Shown piece by piece: positions 7,720 through 16,234 of a stretch of DNA of 20,773 nucleotides. The stretch covers positions 1-20,773 of the forward strand of contig URVP01000011.1 of NCBI GenBank assembly GCA_900551345.1, read 5' to 3'. The position numbers and the translations under genes are program-made. The notes below the pieces were generated by a model. It was not told the origin of the DNA. It worked only from the letters and a program-made list of their open reading frames with translations, and searched no databases. The stretch is from an uncultured Eubacteriales bacterium (lineage in GTDB: Bacteria; Bacillota; Clostridia; Monoglobales; UMGS1388). How positions within the stretch are numbered: the first letter of the stretch is position 1; every line of letters begins with the position of its first letter.

Positions 7720-8754
7720 ATGAAAAAATTCCTATGTACAGTAATGATTTTACTGTTTTCTATAAATTATTTTTTATCGATAAATGCTTGTGCTGATGAG
7801 AATACATACGGTTGGTATTCATATTGTTATGAATATAGTGCGGGAGGGGATGAATTTGCTACGGAAGTTGGATTTTGGGTGAATGACGAATCGGTTTCAT
7901 GTTCTTTTAGAGCGGTTGCTCTGTATAATGAGGCTGATGAGTTTATGGCGGTTGCTGTCAGCAATAATACCGGTACGGGACAGGAAACATTTCGCATGAA
8001 AATTACCCAGGATCCGTCGTATATGAAGATATACGCATGGGAGAATGCCAAAAGTATGCGCCCTGTAGCCGCTGTTAATACAGTTAAAATAGAAAAGGGT
8101 CTGTATTGCCTGAGTACGGAAAATCCCGATAATACCCAAACTGTAGGTATAAGGCTGATAGGCGGAGAAATAGCTTTGGCGAAATGGGCATTGCCGGATT
8201 ATTTAAGTGAAGCCCTTGAGGAGGACCTTTTTGAAATATATGAAAATGAGACATTTTACGAAATTGAGAACAGAGAATTTACGGTCAGGAAAAACGGCTC
8301 GTATCTCATCTATGTACAGGATACCGAAGGTGAAGATTATATAAAGTGGGCAGGTGCAGCCAAAGTAAAGGGGCCTGTAATTGATTTGGGTTATCAATCT
8401 TCAGTATTTTATAATGACAGCGAGGGTTATATCACAATTCGTGTTTTTGATGAAAATCCAAATGCTGAAATTGTACAGGTGGGCATGATTGATTATATCC
8501 CGGAATTGATAATAGGAGGGAGATATAATAAGGGGATTTTGGAGGAAAAATGGCTTGCGGAGGGAGCCGCAGTTCCAAATGTTGACTATATACAATATAT
8601 ACCGGTAACAGAGCCCTGCAAGCGTGTTTTTGTCGCCAAGGATTCCTGGGGCAATACGTACTCATACGGAATAATTATAAAGGATATATCTTCACTGGAA
8701 ATAAATGATGTTATTATACCTGATTTTGTCGGCAGGTATATTATTGTCGGATGA
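7720..8754 (+). CDS. exported protein of unknown function
   Basis: A 344-residue protein with an N-terminal signal peptide (MKKFLCTVMI core, likely cleavage after NACA, about residue 25), so it is probably secreted or surface-associated. The rest is rich in aromatic and acidic residues and predicted beta strands, for example SYLIYVQDTEGEDYIKW and later KRVFVAKDSWGNTYSYGI, which look like immunoglobulin-like strands. I see no sorting signal, lipobox, SLH or catalytic motif, and no recognised family. It starts 2 nt after the stalk-domain gene; AAGGTG within that gene's last codons serves as its ribosome binding site. It is the last gene before a strong terminator. Confidence 0.7.
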   Translation: MKKFLCTVMILLFSINYFLSINACADENTYGWYSYCYEYSAGGDEFATEVGFWVNDESVSCSFRAVALYNEADEFMAVAVSNNTGTGQETFRMKITQDPSYMKIYAWENAKSMRPVAAVNTVKIEKGLYCLSTENPDNTQTVGIRLIGGEIALAKWALPDYLSEALEEDLFEIYENETFYEIENREFTVRKNGSYLIYVQDTEGEDYIKWAGAAKVKGPVIDLGYQSSVFYNDSEGYITIRVFDENPNAEIVQVGMIDYIPELIIGGRYNKGILEEKWLAEGAAVPNVDYIQYIPVTEPCKRVFVAKDSWGNTYSYGIIIKDISSLEINDVIIPDFVGRYIIVG

Positions 8755-8766
8755 TAATTTAAAAAG

Positions 8767-8803
8767 ATATGCGTCCTCCTTACATGGGGACGCATATTTT
8801 TTA
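8767..8803. terminator. bidirectional intrinsic terminator
   Basis: A perfect 10-bp stem (ATATGCGTCC at 8767-8776 with GGACGCATAT at 8788-8797) is followed by TTTTTT on the plus strand. On the minus strand the same stem is followed by CTTTTT. It ends the 5506-8754 cluster 12 nt after its last stop codon and can also end the convergent tetR-type transcript. Confidence 0.92.
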
Positions 8804-8956
8804 TGTATAAAACAGAGTAAAACATAAGGATGCAAAGTTGTTATTGCAGTTTAAACAGATGTAAAAATATATTTCAATGTGTTTAAAGACAGAACAATTT
8901 TATTATATATCCAACTTGTCAATATGCCTTAATTAAAATTTTATAAATTTAATTTA

Positions 8957-9529
8957 TTATGTTAATGTTTTAACACTGCTTAAAATCATTCTTTCGATAA
9001 ATGCGGCCATTTCTTCGGGAGTTTCTTTCATGCCGCTGTTAAGCCATACATTAAAAATTCCTATGCTTCCTGAAATTATATAATGGTAATAATAATTAAA
9101 TTCTTTGTTGTTTTTTATTTTGGATATTTTTTGAACATTAAGAAAACATTTTTCCCTAATTACATTTTTTAGTTTATCAACAAAAGCAGCATCTCCATTT
9201 TTTCCTATTAAAACTTTTGCAAGTTTTGCATTTTCGGCAAGCAGATGGAAAAGCTCTGTTAACATAGGGAAAAGCTCTTCGTTATTGCTTTTTGGTTCGT
9301 GCCTTTCAACGATATTATTGAATTTGTCGAAAATTTCGTTTTGCAGCTGGTCTGCCATATCATATACATCGCGATAATGCAAATAAAAAGTGCCTCGGTT
9401 TATATCAGCGAGATCAGCAATTTCCCGTACGCTTATATTGTTAAGAGGTTTTATTGAAAGAAGTTCAGCAAGCGCTTCTGTCATTGCTTTTTTAGTTCGT
9501 CTTATTCTTCTGTCTTCGGTTTTTCCCAT
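8957..9529 (-). CDS. TetR/AcrR family transcriptional regulator
   Basis: A 190-residue DNA-binding repressor. Residues 7-55 form the TetR helix-turn-helix (IRRTKKAMTEALAELL, then ISVREIADLADINRGTFYLHYRD). The C-terminal half resembles the TetR_C_8 type (YHYIISGSIGIFNVWLNSGM, then ETPEEMAAFIERM). The ATG at 9529 has AAGGTG 6 nt upstream and the protein then begins just before the helix-turn-helix, as is usual; the longer frame back to 9622 starts at the -10 region of the gene's own promoter. It is divergent from the MMPL transporter at 9731, the normal arrangement for a local repressor controlling an exporter and itself. The ligand is unknown. Confidence 0.92.
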   Translation of the reverse strand: MGKTEDRRIRRTKKAMTEALAELLSIKPLNNISVREIADLADINRGTFYLHYRDVYDMADQLQNEIFDKFNNIVERHEPKSNNEELFPMLTELFHLLAENAKLAKVLIGKNGDAAFVDKLKNVIREKCFLNVQKISKIKNNKEFNYYYHYIISGSIGIFNVWLNSGMKETPEEMAAFIERMILSSVKTLT

Positions 9530-9622
9530 ATTTATCACCTTAATTGACATTTTTTGTTTTAGGTGTTGATTAAGCAACAAATATTTCAATGTTTGAGTAT
9601 TGTATTTTTGAACACATATCAA

Positions 9623-9637
9623 TATAATAGTATTATA
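9623..9637. promoter_or_regulatory. 15-bp palindrome over the -10 element, possible operator
   Basis: TATAATAGTATTATA is a perfect palindrome around G9630. It includes the minus-strand -10 element and also places a TATAAT on the plus strand (9623-9628), though that one has a poor -35 (TTGTAT, 9600-9605). It is a natural place for a TetR dimer to block the promoter, but AT-rich palindromes can arise by chance. Confidence 0.4.
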
Positions 9638-9660
9638 GTCTTATAATCAACATTTGTCAA
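9632..9660 (-). promoter_or_regulatory. consensus promoter of the TetR-type gene
   Basis: On the minus strand TTGACA (9655-9660), a 17-nt spacer and TATAAT (9632-9637) form a perfect sigma-A consensus promoter. Transcription would begin near 9625 with a leader of about 95 nt. Such strength would be unusual for an unrepressed regulator gene and fits autorepression. Confidence 0.85.
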
Positions 9661-9730
9661 GTTTGTGTGCATAAAGCTAAAAATATACATTCTCAAATTG
9701 ATTATATAAAACAGAGGGAGTTTTTAATAT

Positions 9731-12037
9731 ATGGGTAAAAACAACACAAAAATATCACCGCTGGAAAGGGCTGCTGCGTTTATTGTGGATAGACGCAAGG
9801 CATTTTATTTAATATATATATTACTTATCATATTCAGTTTTTTTGCTGCAAATTGGGTATCGGTTAATAATAATTTGACAGATTACTTGTCTGAGGAAAC
9901 CGAAACACGAAAAGGTCTTACCCTTATGGAAAATGAATTTGTAACATATGCAACTGCTGAGGTTATGATAGATAACATTTCATATTCTGATGCAGAGAAT
10001 TTATGTCGCGATTTGGAGAATATAAACGGGGTTAAAGAAATTCTTTTCGATGAAACAAAAAATCATTATACTGATATGTCGGCATTGTTTTCTGTAACTT
10101 TTAACGGAACAACGGATGATGAAATTTGCAAAACAGCGCTTTCTGAGATTGAAGAGAAATTAACAGAATATGATACATATATTTCAGCTGAATTCGGCGA
10201 TACGAAAGCTGAGACTACAGAGCAGGAAATGAATCTTGTTATGGTAATTGCTGCGGTTATTATAATTGCAGTATTGCTTATTACTTCACATACATATATG
10301 GAAATCCCTGTTTTGCTAATTACTTTCATTGCTGCAGCTATATTGAATAAAGGAACGAACTTTATGTTTGGTACAATATCCTTTATTTCAAATTCCATAG
10401 CCGTAGTATTGCAGCTTGCGCTTGCAATAGATTATGCAATCATTCTTTGCCACAGATATACGGAAGAACGAGAAACAAAAGAACCTAGAGAAGCTGTCAT
10501 TACCGCTTTATGCAAAGCTATTCCCGAAATTTCCGGTAGTTGTTTGACTACTCTTTCGGGGCTTGCGGCTATGGGCTTTATGCAGTTTAGAATAGGATTT
10601 GATATGAGTATTGTGCTTATAAAAGCGATTATTATAAGCATTTTAACCGTATTTATACTTATGCCGGGTTTATTGATGTCTTTTTCAAGCTTAATAGATA
10701 AAACACATCATAGAAGTTTTGTACCCAAAATTACCGCTTGGATTAATGCTGTTGTTAAAATCCGTTTTATTACTCCCTGTATATTTGCAGTGCTTGTTGT
10801 AATTTCCTTTTTTCTGTCCGGAAATTGTCCCTATGCTTACAGTTATACTAATTTGACTACCATAAATAAAAATGAATCACAGATAGCCAAAGAAATGATA
10901 AATGATACATTCGGTACATCTAATGTCCTTGCGGTTTTAGTTCCTTCCGGGGATTATAAGAAAGAACAGTTATTGAAATCGGAGTTGGAGCAATATCCAC
11001 AGGTGGATTCTGTTACAGGGCTTGCTTCTGTAGAAGCGATCGATGGATATTCTGTCGGAGATCAGCTTACGCCGCGTCAATTTTCCGAACTAACAGATAT
11101 GGATATTGAATTGGTTCGGCTTATTTATTCTGCTTATGCTGCTGAGCAAGAAAGTTACGGACAAATTATAGGAGGTATTGATGATTACAAAATAGCCCTT
11201 TTGGATCTGTTTGATTTTTTATATAAAACAGTGGATCAGGGGTACGCTTCTTTAGACAGTGAGACAAGAGAAAAATTGGATGAGGTTCATGATATGCTTG
11301 ATGACGGTAAAAAGCAGCTTTTAAGTAAATCCTATACGCGCTTGGTTATGAACTTGAATATACCTGAAGAAAGTGAGCAGACATTTGAATTCTTGAATAC
11401 TGTAAGAAATACAGCAGAAAAATACTATGGAGAAAATGTTTTGTTGGTTGGAAATTCAACAAACGATTATGATTTGTCAGTTTCTTTTATCAGAGACAAT
11501 GTGATAATCAGTATCCTATCAATTCTTTTTGTATTGATAGTTTTGTTCTTTACATTTCAATCTGCCGGCATTCCATTCATATTGATACTAGTGATTCAGG
11601 GCAGTATTTGGCTTAATTTCTCCCTTCCTACCATTCAAAACAAACCATTGTTTTTTATGAGTTATTTGGTGGTAAGTTCTATTCAAATGGGAGCAAACAT
11701 AGATTATGCGATTGTAATTACTAATAGGTATACGCAGCTAAGGCAGGATATGAATAAATTTGACGCAATAAAAAAGGCTCTGGATCTTGCTTTCCCCACA
11801 GTTTTTACTTCGGGCAGCATTCTTGCATCAGCCGGGTTTGCCATAGGGTTACTTTCATCAGATCCGGCTATTTCTTCTATTGGAATAACACTTGGCAGAG
11901 GTACGGTGATTTCCATCGTTTTGGTTATGGGTATCCTTCCTCAGCTGTTGATATTGGGAGATAAACTGATTGAAAAAACTTCTTTCAGTATAAAAGATCA
12001 TTTTAAATTCGGAGGCGGTTGTGATGAAAATATATAA
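9731..12037 (+). CDS. MMPL/RND-superfamily transporter
   Basis: A 768-residue proton-driven exporter of the MMPL branch of the RND superfamily, in the cytoplasmic membrane. The typical duplicated layout is visible: helix 1 (about 25-42), first extracytoplasmic domain (about 43-165), helices 2-6 (about 168-318), helix 7 (about 345-364), second extracytoplasmic domain (about 365-588) and helices 8-12 (about 590-745). The helix-4 and helix-10 Asp-Tyr pairs thought to relay protons are present as LAIDYAI (Asp234-Tyr235) and ANIDYAIV (Asp658-Tyr659). The second outer domain has a helical stretch around 465-535. AGAGGGAG lies about 10 nt before the ATG. The divergent TetR-type gene probably regulates it, and its last 14 nt overlap the next gene. 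Substrates of this branch include lipids, peptides and drugs; none can be assigned. Confidence 0.92.
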   Translation: MGKNNTKISPLERAAAFIVDRRKAFYLIYILLIIFSFFAANWVSVNNNLTDYLSEETETRKGLTLMENEFVTYATAEVMIDNISYSDAENLCRDLENINGVKEILFDETKNHYTDMSALFSVTFNGTTDDEICKTALSEIEEKLTEYDTYISAEFGDTKAETTEQEMNLVMVIAAVIIIAVLLITSHTYMEIPVLLITFIAAAILNKGTNFMFGTISFISNSIAVVLQLALAIDYAIILCHRYTEERETKEPREAVITALCKAIPEISGSCLTTLSGLAAMGFMQFRIGFDMSIVLIKAIIISILTVFILMPGLLMSFSSLIDKTHHRSFVPKITAWINAVVKIRFITPCIFAVLVVISFFLSGNCPYAYSYTNLTTINKNESQIAKEMINDTFGTSNVLAVLVPSGDYKKEQLLKSELEQYPQVDSVTGLASVEAIDGYSVGDQLTPRQFSELTDMDIELVRLIYSAYAAEQESYGQIIGGIDDYKIALLDLFDFLYKTVDQGYASLDSETREKLDEVHDMLDDGKKQLLSKSYTRLVMNLNIPEESEQTFEFLNTVRNTAEKYYGENVLLVGNSTNDYDLSVSFIRDNVIISILSILFVLIVLFFTFQSAGIPFILILVIQGSIWLNFSLPTIQNKPLFFMSYLVVSSIQMGANIDYAIVITNRYTQLRQDMNKFDAIKKALDLAFPTVFTSGSILASAGFAIGLLSSDPAISSIGITLGRGTVISIVLVMGILPQLLILGDKLIEKTSFSIKDHFKFGGGCDENI

Positions 12038-15000
12038 AATAATTGCGGTGCTGCTTATAATTGTATTGTTGCTGTCTTTGGTAATGCCAATATTTGCGGC
12101 AGATGGATCTATTGATATTTCAAGTAAAGAAGAATTCATCGAATTTGCTAAAGAATGTACTTTGGACACATGGTCATATGGAAAAACATTCAACTTGACT
12201 TGCGATATCGATTTTGATGATGGTGAGTTTTTCCCGGTTCCCACTTTTGGCGGGACATTCAATGGAAACGGATACACATTATCAGGTATAAATATCTCAA
12301 AAGATGGTTCATATACGGGTGTGTTCCGTTATATTCAACCATACGGTGTGGTTAAGAATCTTAATGTAGAGGCAAGCATTATACCCGGTGGTTCAAAAAG
12401 TTTTGTCGGAGGTATAGTAGGTGAAAATTCGGGAACTGTTGAATTATGTTGCTTTGACGGTACGGTCAACGGAGAAAGTGTAGTCGGCGGCATTGCGGGA
12501 AATAATACTGACGAAGGGCGAATTATATCCTGCACTTCTTCCGGCAGTATTATCGGGGAAACCTCAGCCGGAGGGATAACCGGAAAAAATGAAGGCTATT
12601 TGCAGAACTGTGTCAATAATGCAGAAATAAATACAGTTTATAAGGAAAGGGAAAAAAACGCATTAGATATAGAGACAGATACCGGAGCGATTATTGAAAG
12701 CTATAAAAACTATCAGGAAGAAACTGAAGAAGAGAGTTTTTTTGACTATACTGATATAGGAGGAATAGCAGGTTATACTTCGGGAATCATTCAGGGGTGT
12801 ATAAATTATGCTGCCGTTGGATATCCTCATGTAGGATATAACATAGGAGGAATAGCAGGAATACAATCGGGTTATTTGCTGGGTTGTAAGAATTATGGAG
12901 TCATACAAGGAAGAAAAGATGTGGGGGGTATTGTTGGGCAAGCAGAACCGTATGTTCTATTAAGCACTTCCAAAAATACACTTCAGGACATACATCAGCA
13001 TTTAAGTAATCTTCATACAATGGTAAACCAATTGATAAATGATACTGACAATTTAAGTAATAATACAGAAAGGTACTTAAATCAAATTTCCAAATATACT
13101 CAAAATGCTCAAACAAATACGGAAGTTTTGATTAATCAGGGAACGGATTTTATCGATGATAATTTAGGTGAAATGAATGCACAGATAGCGATATTTTCCA
13201 ATACGCTTGATAAATTGATTCCGGTTTTTGAAGATTTGGAAAACAGCAGTGAGGATTTGGAAAATTCTCTTAAGAATGCTGACGCAGCTTTGAAAGGTAT
13301 AGAATCATATATGCCTGATTTAAAAAATGAAATAGATGAGATCTCATCATCTCTTAAAGATATGATACGGGCTGAAAAAAATTTGAATAAAGCTTTTAAC
13401 AGCGCAAGACAGGCAATTGATAATTTAGATGAAGCTGTGCAATTTAACAACCCCAAACAAACAGAAAATGCGATAAAAGAATTGTCTGCGGCTATAGAAG
13501 ATATTATTACGGCTAAACACACCGTAAAAACATCACTTGAAAAGATACAAACACTTTTAAAAACCAAACCTGACAGTTTTGAAGCTTTAAAATTAAATGT
13601 GTATGAAATAATACAAAATATTGAAACTGTAACTGAGAATTTAGGTGTGACTATTTCTTCTCTTCAAACAATTAGTAAAAGTCTTGATACAATTGTGAGC
13701 AATGCAGAAGTGGATTTTTCTGCATTTCGTTCAGCTGCACAAAATATTGAGTCTTCAATTGAATATCTGGAAAATGCCATATACAACATTACCGGCGGAT
13801 TGTATGGGTTGAGTACGGCTGTTAGGGATATATTTGACGAATTAGAGCTGTATGCAGATGATTCTGACGGTAAATTCAATATGGCGAAAGATGATTTGTA
13901 TGATGCTATTACATTGTTGATTTATGCAATGGACGATATTCATTCAGCAATGGGGAATATAAAGAACATTATTTCGGATCTGTCGAAGGAAGAACCGTTG
14001 GAATTCGTCAAGTTGGGCGATGATTTTAAAGAAGCCAGTAGCAATCTGTTTGATTCACTTTCCGGAATATCCGGTGAAATTGAAGGCTTGGGCAATGAAA
14101 TCTCGCGCGGAAGAAGTACCATTGCACAAAGTATATCTTCCATAAGTGATGAATTTTATTTAATTGTTGAATTGATGATGAGTGAAATGGAGGATCTGCA
14201 AAATAGCGATACGGATCTTTCGGATGTATTTATAGATGTATCGGATGAAGATATAGAAAATATTAAACAAGGAAAGGTGGAGGATTGTCAAAACTTTGGA
14301 AAGATTTCTGCCGATCGTAATTCCGGAGGTATTGCCGGAGCTATGGCAATTGAATATTCGAAAGATCCTGAGGATGAAATAGAAAAGCCGAATACATTTC
14401 ATTTTACATATCAAACAAAGGCCGTTTTGCAATTGTGTATTAACGATGGAGAGGTCGTAGGTAAAAAGGATTGTACCGGCGGCATAGTAGGACTTGCGGA
14501 AATAGGGACGATTTATAAATGTGAAAATTATGCCGATGTCAGCAGTACTAACGGCGATTATGTAGGAGGAGTTGCAGGAAAAAGCGAATCTGTAATAAGA
14601 AAAAGCTATTCAAAATGCAGTGTTGATGGAAAAAGATATGTAGGCGGAATATCGGGAAAGGCTGAAACGGTATATGGATGTTATGCAATCGTGTCCGCTG
14701 AAGGTGTGGAAAATATCGGGTCTATATGCGGTCAATCCGAAGACCTTAAAAAAGTAAGTATGAATTATTTTGTAAATAACGATGTAGGTGCAATAGACGG
14801 AATAAGCTATACGGGAAATGCGGAGCCAATAAGTTTTGAAGAATTAAGAACGATCAGTGGGATCCCTAAATGGTTTATCAGTTTTACCATAACATTTATT
14901 GCAGATGATAAAATTATAGAAACACAAGAAATTGAATATGGATACGAGACAAAGCGAATTAAATATCCTGCCATACCTGAAAAAGAAGGATATTTCGGTA

Positions 15001-15527
15001 ATTGGAAAGCAGTGGATTGCGAAACGATAACAGAAAATTTGGAAATTCCTTGTGAATATGAAAAGTATATCACAACGCTTGCAAGTGTTGAAAAAAACGA
15101 AACCGGTAAATTATCTGTTGCTTTAGCTGAAGGAGAATTCACTGATAAAGCGGAATTGCATATAACCCAAAGCACACAAACGCCTCCGGTAAAAGTACAA
15201 GAAAATGTTAAAGTTTATGATATTATTTTGTCTGATACTGAAATACAACGCGATGATACTGTGAATGTAAGGCTTTTAAATCAAAATAAAGATCGGGTAG
15301 CAGTATGGCTTCTTGAGGACGGAAATTGGCACAAAACAAAAGTAAGCGAAAGAGGAAAATATGTAGTTTTGCAAACTAAAGGTCCCAACAGCACGATTTG
15401 TGTTCAATATACACCAAGAAGTTTTGGATTCATTATATTTTTGGCAATTATAGTTTTAGCGGGCGGTATCTTTTTGTTTGTGTATATTCGTATGAAAAAA
15501 CGCTGTAAAACTGTACAAAATCTTTAG
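12024..15527 (+). CDS. membrane-anchored GLUG-repeat protein split by a long coiled coil
   Basis: A 1167-residue exported protein. Order: signal peptide (about 1-26), GLUG-type beta-solenoid repeats (about 75-305; GGIVGENSG, GGIAGNN, GGITGKN, GGIAGYTSG, GGIAGIQSG, GGIVGQ), a helical heptad-rich region (about 310-745, almost free of Pro and Cys), more GLUG repeats (about 750-905; GGIAGAM, GGIVGLAE, GGVAGKSE, GGISGKAE), an InlB-B-repeat-like module (about 950-1015; GYETKRIKYPAIPEKEGYF), a beta domain, a C-terminal membrane helix (about 1135-1155) and a short basic tail (RMKKRCK). GGAGG at 12011-12015 sits 8 nt before this ATG; a GTG at 12021 is also possible. It overlaps the transporter stop codon by 14 nt, implying coupled synthesis. 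I infer an extracytoplasmic partner or conduit for the exporter; an unrelated adhesin role is possible. Confidence 0.85.
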   Translation: MKIYKIIAVLLIIVLLLSLVMPIFAADGSIDISSKEEFIEFAKECTLDTWSYGKTFNLTCDIDFDDGEFFPVPTFGGTFNGNGYTLSGINISKDGSYTGVFRYIQPYGVVKNLNVEASIIPGGSKSFVGGIVGENSGTVELCCFDGTVNGESVVGGIAGNNTDEGRIISCTSSGSIIGETSAGGITGKNEGYLQNCVNNAEINTVYKEREKNALDIETDTGAIIESYKNYQEETEEESFFDYTDIGGIAGYTSGIIQGCINYAAVGYPHVGYNIGGIAGIQSGYLLGCKNYGVIQGRKDVGGIVGQAEPYVLLSTSKNTLQDIHQHLSNLHTMVNQLINDTDNLSNNTERYLNQISKYTQNAQTNTEVLINQGTDFIDDNLGEMNAQIAIFSNTLDKLIPVFEDLENSSEDLENSLKNADAALKGIESYMPDLKNEIDEISSSLKDMIRAEKNLNKAFNSARQAIDNLDEAVQFNNPKQTENAIKELSAAIEDIITAKHTVKTSLEKIQTLLKTKPDSFEALKLNVYEIIQNIETVTENLGVTISSLQTISKSLDTIVSNAEVDFSAFRSAAQNIESSIEYLENAIYNITGGLYGLSTAVRDIFDELELYADDSDGKFNMAKDDLYDAITLLIYAMDDIHSAMGNIKNIISDLSKEEPLEFVKLGDDFKEASSNLFDSLSGISGEIEGLGNEISRGRSTIAQSISSISDEFYLIVELMMSEMEDLQNSDTDLSDVFIDVSDEDIENIKQGKVEDCQNFGKISADRNSGGIAGAMAIEYSKDPEDEIEKPNTFHFTYQTKAVLQLCINDGEVVGKKDCTGGIVGLAEIGTIYKCENYADVSSTNGDYVGGVAGKSESVIRKSYSKCSVDGKRYVGGISGKAETVYGCYAIVSAEGVENIGSICGQSEDLKKVSMNYFVNNDVGAIDGISYTGNAEPISFEELRTISGIPKWFISFTITFIADDKIIETQEIEYGYETKRIKYPAIPEKEGYFGNWKAVDCETITENLEIPCEYEKYITTLASVEKNETGKLSVALAEGEFTDKAELHITQSTQTPPVKVQENVKVYDIILSDTEIQRDDTVNVRLLNQNKDRVAVWLLEDGNWHKTKVSERGKYVVLQTKGPNSTICVQYTPRSFGFIIFLAIIVLAGGIFLFVYIRMKKRCKTVQNL

Positions 15528-15684
15528 AGGTTATATGAAATTAATTTCACAAACCAAAAAAAGATAGAAATATTTTTATAAAATGTAAAATTGCAAAAGA
15601 TATTTCACTCAATTGAGTATACAAGGTCAGTTTGCAAGCATGTCATATGGAGTGAAAAAACCGTCATATTCGATGTGGTTTTTC

Positions 15685-15713
15685 TTGACAACCGGAGCGG
15701 GTTGGGGTAAAAT
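15685..15713 (+). promoter_or_regulatory. promoter of the Lrp-aminotransferase operon
   Basis: TTGACA (15685-15690), 17-nt spacer, TAAAAT (15708-15713): a near-consensus sigma-A promoter with a predicted start near 15720, about 30 nt before the Lrp-type ATG. The 221-nt gap from 15527 to 15749 holds no clear terminator for the upstream gene. Confidence 0.8.
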
Positions 15714-15748
15714 TAGATATTATATTTTAATTTTGGAGGAGATGCGCA

Positions 15749-16234
15749 ATGTACGAAGAAAAGATACTCAGACTTATCGAAAACGATGCGAAGCTTACGC
15801 CGGAAACCATGGCGGTTATGCTTGACTGTGATGCAGAGGTAATTAAGGCTGAAATTAAGGCGCTTGAGGAAAACGGTACCATTGTGCGTTACAGAACACT
15901 TATAAATTGGGACAAATCGGACAGGGATTTTATTACGGCGATAATAGAACTTAAAGTTACCCCTCAAAGAGGCGAAGGCTTTGAAAAAATTGCCGAAAGG
16001 ATATATCAGTACCCCGAGGTAAAGGATGTGTATCTTGTATCAGGCGGTTATGATTTGGGCGTAGTTATAGAGGGCAGCGATATGAGAAGCGTTGCGCTGT
16101 TTGTTGCGGAAAAGCTTGCGACTATGGAACATGTAGTATCTACTGCAACACATTTTATTCTCAAAAAATATAAATCTGACGGAGTTATACTTGAAGATGA
16201 CCATGTAGATGAAAGGCGGCTGATTACATTATGA
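15749..16234 (+). CDS. Lrp/AsnC family transcriptional regulator
   Basis: A 161-residue feast/famine regulator. Residues 1-50 form the winged helix-turn-helix (EEKILRLIENDAKLTPETMA, then EIKALEENGTIVRYRTLINW). Residues about 60-145 are the RAM ligand-binding, oligomerising domain (IIELKVTPQRGEGF, then YPEVKDVYLVSGGYDLGVVI). Family members sense amino acids and often control amino-acid metabolism genes nearby. GGAGGA lies 8 nt upstream of the ATG. The stop codon overlaps the aminotransferase start (ATGA), so the two are translationally coupled and probably functionally linked; autoregulation through the promoter just upstream is likely but not shown. Confidence 0.93.
   Translation: MYEEKILRLIENDAKLTPETMAVMLDCDAEVIKAEIKALEENGTIVRYRTLINWDKSDRDFITAIIELKVTPQRGEGFEKIAERIYQYPEVKDVYLVSGGYDLGVVIEGSDMRSVALFVAEKLATMEHVVSTATHFILKKYKSDGVILEDDHVDERRLITL

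Noticed and set aside
9530..9622. N-terminal extension of the TetR-type regulator to an ATG at 9622
   Set aside because: The codon lies at the predicted transcription start, has no ribosome binding site, and the extra residues precede a normal TetR N-terminus.
13136..13567. 143-codon minus-strand frame inside the coiled-coil region
   Set aside because: A shadow of a compositionally biased coding region on the other strand; no start signals and no family resemblance.
15536..15549. Perfect palindrome TGAAATTAATTTCA just after the GLUG-coiled-coil gene
   Set aside because: No T-run on either side and no loop, so not an intrinsic terminator; AT-rich palindromes of this size are expected by chance.
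15613..15825. 70-codon plus-strand frame upstream of and overlapping the Lrp-type gene
   Set aside because: It runs through the promoter and the start of the Lrp-type gene in another frame, has no ribosome binding site and no recognisable protein character.
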